Source: Phycisphaera mikurensis NBRC 102666
GTDB taxonomy: Bacteria; Planctomycetota; Phycisphaerae; Phycisphaerales; SM1A02
Reading direction: 5' to 3'
Length of the DNA: 24,112 nucleotides
Assembly (NCBI GenBank): GCA_945870475.1
Contig: CAMBSR010000009.1
Span: 1 to 24,112 of the forward strand
Shown: piece by piece, positions 8,164 to 14,209 of the stretch
Layout of the letters: the number at the start of each line of letters is the position of its first letter
How positions within the stretch are numbered: the first letter of the stretch is position 1
Position numbers and translations under genes: made by a program
Notes under the pieces: model-generated
The model's database searches: none
Seen by the model: the letters and a program-made list of their open reading frames with translations, nothing else
Told to the model about the DNA's origin: nothing

Positions 8164-9024
8164 ATGGGTTCCGGCCTGCCGCTCACGGAATGGATGGCCG
8201 CGGAATCCGCGGGGCGCACGTTCACCGTTGCGGGCGGATGGGGCACGGCGACCGGCGTGGTGGTTTCGCCGCCCGAGCGCGGGGGCTGGTTCGGTCGCGG
8301 GCGCGGCGATTCCGCGCGTGCGCCGGTGGTGCTCCTTGCACCGCAGTGGCCCGGGCTCGAGGATGCGCTTGAACTCGCGCTTGCCGATGACGCGCTGGCG
8401 GTCGGCCTGCTGCGCGGTGGGGCGCGCGTCGCACGGCTCCGCAGCGTGGAGTTCGCGGGTGCGCCCGATCCCGGCATGTGGATCGATGCGATCCTGGACG
8501 CGCTGCAGTCCGCCGCCGGCGGTGAGGGCGCGGCCGGGCTCGCCGGCACGGGGCTCGCAGGCACCGCCTGCGCGCTCGCTTCCTCGCGGCGCGAGGACCT
8601 GGCGCTCCTGGTGTGCGCTGCCGCACCCAGCGCGGAGGTCATGAGCCGCCGTACGCCGGAGAACGAGGACGACCCGATGTGGGAGACGTCCGCCACGCTG
8701 CGCCTGGCCGATCGCCTGGCGGAACTGGCACCGCTCGAGGCGGTCACCGTCTTCCCGCGTCCCACGCTCTTCGTGCAGGGTGCGGTGGATGCGCTGCTTC
8801 CCGCCGCGCACATGGAGGCATGGCGCGCGGCGCTCGCAGCCACTGGCCGCACTGCCGATGGCATCGAGGTGGCGCTCGCCGACGGCTATTTCCGCATCGT
8901 TTCCGCGGACGGCGACGTGGCGCCGGAGGACGACAGCGGCCTGGCGCTCCTCACGGATGCCGTGGCGGGATGGACTGCGCGCACCATCAGCCGCGCGGGC
9001 GCGGCGGCTCGTCGCGGTCCGTGA
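8164..9024 (+). CDS. Uncharacterised protein, possibly a degenerate alpha/beta-hydrolase
   Basis: A 286-residue protein translationally coupled to mutL: its ATG starts one base after the mutL stop and has a strong GGGAGG ribosome-binding site (8151-8156). I do not recognise the family. The segment PTLFVQGAVDALLPAAHMEAW (about residues 200-220) resembles the late strand-plus-Asp region of alpha/beta hydrolases. The central GLAGTGLAGTACALASS stretch sits where a nucleophile elbow would be, but no GxSxG is present, so activity is doubtful. There is no signal peptide or membrane segment. Its 3' end overlaps the convergent BFD-like gene by 38 bases. The coupling to mutL does not by itself show a role in repair. 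Confidence 0.7.
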   Translation: MGSGLPLTEWMAAESAGRTFTVAGGWGTATGVVVSPPERGGWFGRGRGDSARAPVVLLAPQWPGLEDALELALADDALAVGLLRGGARVARLRSVEFAGAPDPGMWIDAILDALQSAAGGEGAAGLAGTGLAGTACALASSRREDLALLVCAAAPSAEVMSRRTPENEDDPMWETSATLRLADRLAELAPLEAVTVFPRPTLFVQGAVDALLPAAHMEAWRAALAATGRTADGIEVALADGYFRIVSADGDVAPEDDSGLALLTDAVAGWTARTISRAGAAARRGP

Positions 9025-9211
9025 CGATCTGGTGGAAGACCACCTCGCCCGTGCGCATGGTGCGCCGCACGTACGGCCCGCAGAGCCCGCAGCCGGTACC
9101 GCACTTGAATTGCTGCTGCATGTCCTCGAAGCTCGAGCCCGGGTTGGCCTCGAGCCAGCGCTTCACGGTGGCGAACTCCACCTTGTGGCACACGCAGCGG
9201 TCGATGCGCAC
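8987..9211 (-). CDS. BFD-like [2Fe-2S]-binding protein
   Basis: A 74-residue protein with the cysteine pattern of bacterioferritin-associated-ferredoxin-like domains: C6-x-C8 near the start and C37-GTG-C41-GL-C44 later. Such domains bind a [2Fe-2S] cluster through a CxC...CxxC-type set and act in electron transfer, often to a partner reductase or iron store. The start is GTG at 9211, three bases after the pseudopilin stop, with GGAGG inside the pseudopilin 3' end. It is therefore the third gene of the operon that begins with the B12 riboswitch. The cytoplasmic location (no signal) contrasts with its two exported operon partners. The 3' end overlaps the plus-strand gene ending at 9024. Confidence 0.82.
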   Translation of the reverse strand: MRIDRCVCHKVEFATVKRWLEANPGSSFEDMQQQFKCGTGCGLCGPYVRRTMRTGEVVFHQIVTDRDEPPRPRG

Positions 9212-9214
9212 GGT

Positions 9215-9997
9215 TCAGTCGCCTCCGTAGGCGGAATCGTCCGCGCTCAGGAAGCCGTTGCGGGGGAAGTCGGTGACCCAGCGCGCCATCTGGTCGGTGG
9301 TGAGCGCGCCGCGCTGCGGGTCGGCCACCGTGGAGACGTGGCCGTCGAGGTGCGCGCAGCACGTGCAGCCGCCCCAGTGGCGGAACGACTGCGTGCCCGC
9401 GCAGACGAGGCCCAGGTCGCCCTCCGCGCGGTTCAACGGTGCCCGCATGAATTTGTTCGCGCCGCCCTTCCAGCCGCCGTCGCCGAAGACCGCGGTGGCG
9501 GCCGGGTCGCGGACTGCCGTCGGTGGCAGGCCCATGCGCGCCGTGCGCCAGCCGTCGATCGCGGTGCCGTCCTCGGCGATGGTGGGGTAGGTGCCCTCGT
9601 GGCCGAGGTAGCTGGTGTTGTAGTTGTAGCCCGTGTACGGGTCGGCACCGAAGGTGGACGGCCCTTCGAAGTCCGGGCACTGCTGCACGGCGAGCGGGGT
9701 GTCGGTGTAGCTCCAGAGCGGGCCCGGCGTGGCCACGCCGGCGCGCTGCTCGAAGTCCCACGCCACGGTGCGCACCGTGCCTGCATCGCGCAGGTAGAGC
9801 ACCGCTGCCGGCATGGCGCCGTTGGATGCCACGTACGCCTCGCAGGCGGTGGCGATCTGCCGCAGGTTGGAGGTGCATGCCGTGGTGCGGGCCGCGCCGG
9901 ACGCGGCGCGCAGGCCGGGCAGCAGCACGGCGAGCAGGGCGGCGATCACCGCCACCGTCACCAATGTCTCGACGAGTGTGAAGGCGCGTCGGCTCAT
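9215..9997 (-). CDS. Type II secretion/type IV pilin-like protein (prepilin N-terminus)
   Basis: A 260-residue pseudopilin-like protein. The N-terminus MSRRA|FTLVETL followed by a hydrophobic stretch to about residue 30 is a prepilin peptidase site. It has Ala rather than the usual Gly at -1 and the conserved Glu at +5 (E10). After it comes TACTSNLRQIATACEAYVASNG, a helix common in planctomycete pseudopilins. A C-terminal segment CCAHLDGHVST resembles the 'H...DG' tail of such proteins. Its ATG overlaps the stop of the upstream dockerin-type gene (ATGA, 9994-9997), showing translational coupling. It should be processed and anchored in the inner membrane or assembled in a pseudopilus. The role of the large cysteine- and aromatic-rich C-terminal domain is unknown. 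Confidence 0.85.
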   Translation of the reverse strand: MSRRAFTLVETLVTVAVIAALLAVLLPGLRAASGAARTTACTSNLRQIATACEAYVASNGAMPAAVLYLRDAGTVRTVAWDFEQRAGVATPGPLWSYTDTPLAVQQCPDFEGPSTFGADPYTGYNYNTSYLGHEGTYPTIAEDGTAIDGWRTARMGLPPTAVRDPAATAVFGDGGWKGGANKFMRAPLNRAEGDLGLVCAGTQSFRHWGGCTCCAHLDGHVSTVADPQRGALTTDQMARWVTDFPRNGFLSADDSAYGGD

Positions 9998-10935
9998 GAC
10001 CAGCCCCCCAGCAGCTGACCCAGGTCCGCGCCGCCCACGATGCCGTCGTCATCAAGGTCGGCCGCGCACGCGTTGCACGGTCCCCACGCGCCGAGCATCG
10101 TGCCCAGGTCCGCGCCGTTGACGCGGCCATCGTTGTTCAGGTCGCCGATCGGCGCAATCGGTCGCACGGCCACCACCGCATCGACCTCGGGCACGCTGGC
10201 GGCAGTGCTCGCCACGCGCACGCGCACGAAGCGCGCCGACGCCAGCCCGGCGGATGCAAGGTCGATGCGCGTGCCGCCTGCACCTGTGCCGTAGGCAGCG
10301 ACCACCTCTGGCCATGAAAGCCCAAGCAGCGAATCCGCGGTGACCTGCGGGTCGACCGGCGTTGCGCAGTCGGTGGGATCGATGCCGACCGTCGTGGAAT
10401 AGGGGCCCGTGTCGAGCCATCCAAGCGTCGGCAACCCGCCGTCCGCTGCGGCACCCGGCACCAGCGACCACGTCACGCCGTCGTCGCTGAGTTCGATGGT
10501 TCCGCCTTCGGCATACGTGAATCCGGCGGTACCCGACGGATACGACAGGTCACTGCAGAACGCGTTGCCGTAGATGATGAGGTCGATGCCGAACGGGTTC
10601 GCGGGGTCGTCGATGACTGGTGCGTCGAAGGCAAGCACCAACTCGCCGCCGCGGCCCACCGACACGATCTCGCCCGGCATGAACGCGGGGCGGAACGGCG
10701 TCACGGCACCCGGCTCGATGCCAACGCCCGTGAACCGCGCGGGCTCGCCGAGTGCCGCGGCAGGATTCTGGTACGAGGTACCCGCGCCGCTTCCGGCGAC
10801 GTATCGCACGACGGTGCTCGCGCAGCGCGGCGGCACGGCGCGCGCGCTCGGCGTCAGTGCCAGTGCAAGCGTTGCCGCCGCGGCGATGGTGGCCGCGCGC
10901 ATGCCATCCATGGCAAGTGCAGAACGTGGGCGCAT
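9994..10935 (-). CDS. Secreted protein with C-terminal dockerin-type repeats, B12-riboswitch controlled
   Basis: A 313-residue exported protein, first gene after the cobalamin riboswitch. The N-terminus has a signal peptide (hydrophobic AATIAAAATLALALTP, likely cleavage after ARA, about residue 33). The middle (about 35-255) looks like an extracellular beta-rich domain, including GGELVLAFDAPVIDDP and GIDLIIYGNAFC. I do not assign it to a named family. The C-terminus has two calcium-loop repeats typical of dockerins, GDLNNDGRVNGADLG and ADLDDDGIVGGADLG, ending in LLGGWS; this form is common in Phycisphaerales surface proteins. The start could be the ATG at 10935 or the ATG at 10911 (MDGM); neither has a strong ribosome-binding site. 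Role inferred from regulation only: capture or handling of a corrinoid at the cell surface. Confidence 0.85.
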   Translation of the reverse strand: MRPRSALAMDGMRAATIAAAATLALALTPSARAVPPRCASTVVRYVAGSGAGTSYQNPAAALGEPARFTGVGIEPGAVTPFRPAFMPGEIVSVGRGGELVLAFDAPVIDDPANPFGIDLIIYGNAFCSDLSYPSGTAGFTYAEGGTIELSDDGVTWSLVPGAAADGGLPTLGWLDTGPYSTTVGIDPTDCATPVDPQVTADSLLGLSWPEVVAAYGTGAGGTRIDLASAGLASARFVRVRVASTAASVPEVDAVVAVRPIAPIGDLNNDGRVNGADLGTMLGAWGPCNACAADLDDDGIVGGADLGQLLGGWS

Positions 10936-10942
10936 GATGTTC

Positions 10943-10970
10943 CGGCCGTACTGCGGCCGTGGTGCGGCCG
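10943..10970 (-). promoter_or_regulatory. Three 11-nt-spaced CGGCCG palindromes next to the start codon (expression platform candidate)
   Basis: CGGCCG occurs at 10943-10948, 10954-10959 and 10965-10970, an exact 11-base period, ending 7 bases from the start codon of the dockerin-type gene. Each copy is self-complementary, so any two can pair and form mutually exclusive hairpins over the translation start. Just upstream on the RNA lies another stem (CGGTC/GACCG enclosing GCCCA/TGGGC, roughly 10985-11016). Together these are plausible switching elements of the riboswitch. Confidence 0.45.
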
Positions 10971-11022
10971 TCGATGGTCCATGCCGGTCGTGGGCCCAAC
11001 TCGCGTGGGCTTGACCGATGCG

Positions 11023-11195
11023 CAGGCCGGTCTTCCGGCTTGCAGGCTCCGGCTCCGCCTTCCCGGCACCGCGCGTTGCACGCGGGGCCAGTGGCCATTG
11101 GAGTCCGGCTGCGGGCCCATGCCCGCTGCCTGTTCACGGCGGCGCGTCCGCGGCGGTCTTTCACCGCCTTCCCGAGCCGGAATGTGCACTGCCTG
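11023..11195 (-). ncRNA. Cobalamin (B12) riboswitch aptamer
   Basis: Reading the minus strand from 11195 to 11023, the conserved parts of the cobalamin riboswitch appear in order. P1 is CAGGC (11195-11191) with GCCTG (11027-11023). A GTGCAC box follows. P2 is CCGGCT (11180-11175) with AGCCGG (11040-11035). Next comes GGGAA, then the P3 hairpin GGCGGT-GAAAG-ACCGCC (11168-11152). After that are GCGGACGCGCCGCCGT (like the GCTGACGCGC-type core) and GGCCACTGG. GCCGGGAAGGC and the 3' signature AAGCCGGAAGACCGGCC complete the set. The spacing and pairings fit the family closely. Such RNAs bind adenosyl- or other cobalamins and usually lower expression of the downstream gene when B12 is plentiful. It lies 88 nt before the dockerin-type gene. 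Confidence 0.93.
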
Positions 11196-11267
11196 GACGG
11201 ACCGGTCCAGCCAGCGAGCACTCCGGCCTTCCGCAGCCACGGGGCTGCGATCGCCTGCGCAGCGGAC

Positions 11268-11273
11268 AGTGTA
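11268..11273 (-). promoter_or_regulatory. -10 box (TACACT) for the riboswitch transcript
   Basis: On the minus strand TACACT is followed by GTCCGC and TGCGC, the same -10/TGCGC arrangement seen before other genes here and the same hexamer as at 20689. Transcription would start near 11261, giving a leader of about 325 nt that contains the whole aptamer. No clear -35 is visible. Confidence 0.45.
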
Positions 11274-11306
11274 GCGGCCGGCCGGGGCAGGGTCCCGGAA
11301 CTTTCG

Positions 11307-11336
11307 TTGACACCCATGGGTCCGGTGGCGTAGATT
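11307..11336 (+). promoter_or_regulatory. Sigma-70-type promoter (TTGACA-N18-TAGATT) for the HEAT-repeat gene
   Basis: TTGACA (11307-11312) and TAGATT (11331-11336) are separated by 18 bases. TTGACA is a perfect consensus -35, the best promoter in the window. Predicted start is near 11343, giving a leader of about 158 nt. It is divergent from the riboswitch promoter at 11268-11273, with 33 bases between the boxes. Confidence 0.65.
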
Positions 11337-11342
11337 TGCGGT

Positions 11343-11500
11343 CCTTTCCGGGCATCCCGGAGCGGGTTGGGTGCGTAGCCCTCCACCAGTGGTTTGGTGG
11401 GCCAAGCGCCTGTCCCCCTCCCATGCCCCGTCCAGCCAGTGGGTTGGACGTCCGCTGACACGAGCCCCCACCTGGGGGCGCTCCGAACTGAGGTCCAGAC
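11343..11500 (+). promoter_or_regulatory. Structured 5' leader of the HEAT-repeat gene
   Basis: The leader contains four consecutive hairpins: TCCGGG-CAT-CCCGGA (11347-11361), CCACCA/TGGTGG (11383-11400), CGTCCA/TGGACG (11429-11450) and GCCCCC-ACCT-GGGGGC (11464-11479). The second and third each contain a near-identical 12-mer, CCAGTGG(T/G)TTGG, at 11386-11397 and 11436-11447, exactly 50 nt apart. The TTGGAC of the third stem could alternatively pair with GTCCAG (11493-11498) directly before the GTG start. It matches no riboswitch class I know. Confidence 0.45.
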
Positions 11501-13801
11501 GTGCTCGTCTCCAAGCGTTCGCCGCTCGTTCTTCCGCTCGCACTCGCCACCGTCATGGGTGGATGGACGCTCCCTGCCTTCGCGCAGGATGACGCCGCTG
11601 CTGCTCCCGCAACGGATGGCGGTTCGGATTCCGTCAAGCTGGTCCAGTCGGCGCAGCTCTACGTCCACAACGTGATGATCGCGAAGCCCGAGGCCGCGAA
11701 TGCCGCCGCCAACGCGCTCCTCGCCGACAGCGTTGAGCCGAGCGTCCTGGCCATGGCCATCGACGGCGCCGACCTCGGCAAGCGCATGGACGACGCCTTC
11801 CGCCGCAGCCGCCGGATGGCCGAGGTCTCCGACGCATCCGCCGCCCTCGAGACGAAGCTCGAGTCCGGTCGCCAGATCCTCGCTCGCAAGATCGAGCGCA
11901 TCGAGGAAGCCGTCAAGATGCTCGTCGGCCCGATGCGCGGCCAGATGATCGCCAAGGATCGCCTGATGGCGGCCGGCGAGTACGCGGTGCCGGCGCTCCT
12001 GCGCCAGATCGTGGAAGGCCGCGACCTCTCCCTCGAAGCCGCCTCCACCCGCACGCTCATCGAGATGCGCCGCCAGGCGGCGCTTCCGCTCGCGCTCTGC
12101 GTCCAGTCGCTTGATCCCGCGGCGCAGCGCAAGGTGTGCCTGATCCTCGGCCAGCTTGGCTATCCGGTGGCCGTCCCGGTCCTCCTCGACCTCGCGCAGG
12201 CGAAGGGCACCACGAAGGACGTCTCCGAAGCCTCCATGGACGCCGTGCGCGCCCTCGGTGGCAAGGACCAGCCGGCCCACGAGGCATACGCCGCCACTGC
12301 GTATTCGTTCCTCACCGCCGACCCGTCGCTCATCGCCTTCGGCTCCGAGCCGATGCAGAACATCTGGAAGTGGACCGAGTTCGGCGGCCTCGCCTCCGAC
12401 CGCGTGTCCACGCGCGTCTACTTCGACGTGATGGCCATGATGCTCTCGCGCCGCGCGCTCGAGCTCGATGCGAGCGACGACCGCGCGCTCGCCGTGTTCG
12501 TGGCCGCGGACCTCCGTCGCGAGTCCGGCATGGGCGAAGGCATCGTCGACCCGCTCTTTGACGGCCAGGGACGCACCGCGCAGTTCTATGCCACGGCTGC
12601 GGGTCCGAAGACCATGCAGGACGTGCTCGGCATTGCGCTCGGCCTCTCGGATACCGGCCTCGTGCGTTCGTCGCTCTCGGCGCTGCGCCAGACGGCGAGC
12701 AGCACTGCGATGATCGGCGACGGCTCGTCGTCGGTGGTGAAGGCACTCGATTACCCCGATCGCCGCGTGCGCTTCGAGGCGGCCTTCACGCTCGCCTCGG
12801 TGAGCCCGAAGGCCAAGTTCGCCGGTGGCGAGCAGGTGGTTCCGCTCCTGGCGCAGGCCGTTCGCGGCGGCGGCCAGACCTTCGCGGGCATCATCAGCCC
12901 CGGTGCCGAGGATTCGCAGCGGATCTCGGGTTCGCTGCGCGGCATGGGCTTCTCGCCGCTGACGGCGGCCGCCAACGCCCGTGAGTTCAACGCCATCTCG
13001 GCGCGCAATGCCGGATGCGACATCGTGGTGATTGCCGGCAACGCGGCGCAGGTCCGTGGCCAGTTCCAGGAAGTGCGCGGGCTCAGCGCCGGCGCATCCG
13101 TCCCCGTGGTGATCGTGGCGCAGCCTGCCGACAAGGGCAGCCTCGACGCGCTCGCGGCCGATGGTCGCACCACCGTGCTCGGCGCCGACATCTCCGACGA
13201 GGCCTTTCAGGCGGGCGTCGATGCACTCGTTACCAAGGCGCTCGGTGGCCGCATCGGCGCCGGCGACAGCTCGCGCTATGTGAACGAGGGCGTCGATGCG
13301 CTGACCCGCATCGGCCTGGCCTCCGGCGACATCTTCAGCATCGCCGATGCCGAGCCCGGCCTCATCGATGCGCTCCGCACGCAGGAAGGCCAGGTCAAGG
13401 CCGCGGTGGCTTCGCTCCTGGCGATGATCGACTCGACGCGCGCGCAGCGTGCGGTGATCGACGCAGCGCTCGCGGCCGAGGGCGACGAGCAGGCAATGCT
13501 CTTCGGCCCGGTGGCCGACGGTGCGCGCCGCTTCGGCTCCAAGGCCACCACGGCGCAGTCCGATGCCATCCGCGAACTCGTCCGCACGTCGATGGGCCCC
13601 GTCGCCGATGCCGCCTCCGCGGCGTTCGGTGCGCTGAGCCTGCCGTCGAGCGAGGCGGTCGACCTGATCATCAAGTCGCGCGTGCCCGGGAAGAAGGCTG
13701 ACGCTGCCCCGGCAGCGGATGCCGACGGTGATTCGGGCACGGCGGCGGATGACGCTGCCGGCGACAACAAGCCCGCGGAAGCGGCGCCCGGTGACGTTTG
13801 A
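11501..13801 (+). CDS. Secreted HEAT-repeat protein with an embedded receiver-like domain
   Basis: A 766-residue exported protein of unknown function. The GTG start gives a good signal peptide with cleavage after AFA (about residue 28); GAGG lies 7 nt upstream. The next in-frame ATG (11555) would destroy the signal. Residues about 140-260 and 400-455 contain paired helices of HEAT/PBS-lyase type (for example AVPALLRQIVEG, AVPVLLDLAQA and VRFEAAFTLASV). Between them and the C-terminal helical part, residues about 470-580 alternate strands and helices like a response-regulator receiver. The usual phosphoacceptor position reads VVIAGN, so Asp is absent. The last 40 residues are an Ala/Asp/Pro-rich tail, probably disordered. 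It sits alone between its own promoter and a tRNA gene. Probably periplasmic scaffold; partner unknown. Confidence 0.8.
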   Translation: MLVSKRSPLVLPLALATVMGGWTLPAFAQDDAAAAPATDGGSDSVKLVQSAQLYVHNVMIAKPEAANAAANALLADSVEPSVLAMAIDGADLGKRMDDAFRRSRRMAEVSDASAALETKLESGRQILARKIERIEEAVKMLVGPMRGQMIAKDRLMAAGEYAVPALLRQIVEGRDLSLEAASTRTLIEMRRQAALPLALCVQSLDPAAQRKVCLILGQLGYPVAVPVLLDLAQAKGTTKDVSEASMDAVRALGGKDQPAHEAYAATAYSFLTADPSLIAFGSEPMQNIWKWTEFGGLASDRVSTRVYFDVMAMMLSRRALELDASDDRALAVFVAADLRRESGMGEGIVDPLFDGQGRTAQFYATAAGPKTMQDVLGIALGLSDTGLVRSSLSALRQTASSTAMIGDGSSSVVKALDYPDRRVRFEAAFTLASVSPKAKFAGGEQVVPLLAQAVRGGGQTFAGIISPGAEDSQRISGSLRGMGFSPLTAAANAREFNAISARNAGCDIVVIAGNAAQVRGQFQEVRGLSAGASVPVVIVAQPADKGSLDALAADGRTTVLGADISDEAFQAGVDALVTKALGGRIGAGDSSRYVNEGVDALTRIGLASGDIFSIADAEPGLIDALRTQEGQVKAAVASLLAMIDSTRAQRAVIDAALAAEGDEQAMLFGPVADGARRFGSKATTAQSDAIRELVRTSMGPVADAASAAFGALSLPSSEAVDLIIKSRVPGKKADAAPAADADGDSGTAADDAAGDNKPAEAAPGDV

Positions 13802-13843
13802 TGGCCGGGGGCCTGCGGGGCCTTGGCGAGCGCGGGCGGGCGG

Positions 13844-13849
13844 TATAGT
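13844..13849 (+). promoter_or_regulatory. -10 box (TATAGT) of the tRNA-Thr gene
   Basis: TATAGT lies 15 nt before the tRNA 5' end and is followed by CTGCGCC, the TGCGC tract shared with other promoters in the window. A possible -35 is TTGGCG at 13823-13828, with a short 15-base spacer. Confidence 0.5.
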
Positions 13850-13864
13850 CTGCGCCTTCGATTT

Positions 13865-13936
13865 GCCACCCTAGCTCAGTGGTAGAGCAGTGCTTTCGTA
13901 AAGCACAGGTCGTGGGTTCGAGTCCCATGGGTGGCT
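13865..13936 (+). tRNA. tRNA-Thr (anticodon CGU)
   Basis: A complete cloverleaf is visible. The acceptor is GCCACCC/GGGTGGC (13865-13871 with 13929-13935), the D arm GCTC-AGTGGTA-GAGC, the anticodon arm GTGCT-TTCGTAA-AGCAC with anticodon CGT, and the T arm GTGGG-TTCGAGT-CCCAT. The CGU anticodon reads the threonine codon ACG, a useful codon in a GC-rich genome. The 3' CCA is not encoded. Confidence 0.96.
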
Positions 13937-13943
13937 TCACTAC

Positions 13944-13985
13944 GCGGCGGACGGTGCCCTTCGGGCAGCGTCCGCCGCTTCGTTT
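13944..13985 (+). terminator. Strong intrinsic terminator after tRNA-Thr
   Basis: The left arm 13944-13959 and right arm 13963-13978 pair over 10 + 5 bp with a single G/G mismatch and a TTC loop. The stem is followed by TTCGTTT (13979-13985). Position and strength fit a rho-independent terminator for the tRNA transcript. Confidence 0.75.
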
Positions 13986-14001
13986 CGCCACCCTGCGTCC
14001 T

Positions 14002-14201
14002 GGCCTCGCCGCTGCGCGGCATCGGCCAGTCCGCGCTGCCGCGGCCGATTGGATCGGCCACGTCAGCTGGTCCTTGGCGCTTGGTGCGGCGGCGGCCTGG
14101 CCGCGACCGCAGTCGCGTCGAGTCCCGAGGGGGACTCGGCCTCGCCGCTGCGCGGCATTGGCCGAGGGGCGGTTTGGCCTCGCCGCTGCGCGGCATTGGC
14201 C
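14002..14201. repeat. Three copies of a 26-bp REP-like palindromic element
   Basis: A 26-base unit beginning GGCCTCGCCGCTGCGCGGCA and ending TTGGCC or TCGGCC occurs at 14002-14027, 14138-14163 and 14176-14201. Each contains a GCCGC-TGC-GCGGC hairpin. In the last two copies an outer CCTCG/CGAGG pair lengthens the stem, and those copies are 38 bases apart. A separate perfect hairpin (CGAGTCCC-GAGG-GGGACTCG, 14119-14138) abuts copy 2. The elements fill the 270-base gap between tRNA-Thr and the ggt-like gene. They may act as REP-type extragenic palindromes and could terminate the minus-strand gene. Confidence 0.65.
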
Positions 14202-14209
14202 GAGGGGGG

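Noticed and set aside
5370..8864. 1164-codon minus-strand open frame across the phosphatase, mutL and the next gene
   Set aside because: Antisense and out-of-frame shadow of known proteins, with low-complexity Arg/Ala/Pro content.
11244..11263. GCTGCG/CGCAGC hairpin as a terminator
   Set aside because: It lies between two divergent promoters with no gene running into it and no T-tract.
10550..12280. 576-codon minus-strand open frame across the riboswitch and the HEAT gene
   Set aside because: It crosses the promoters and riboswitch and is antisense to a real gene.
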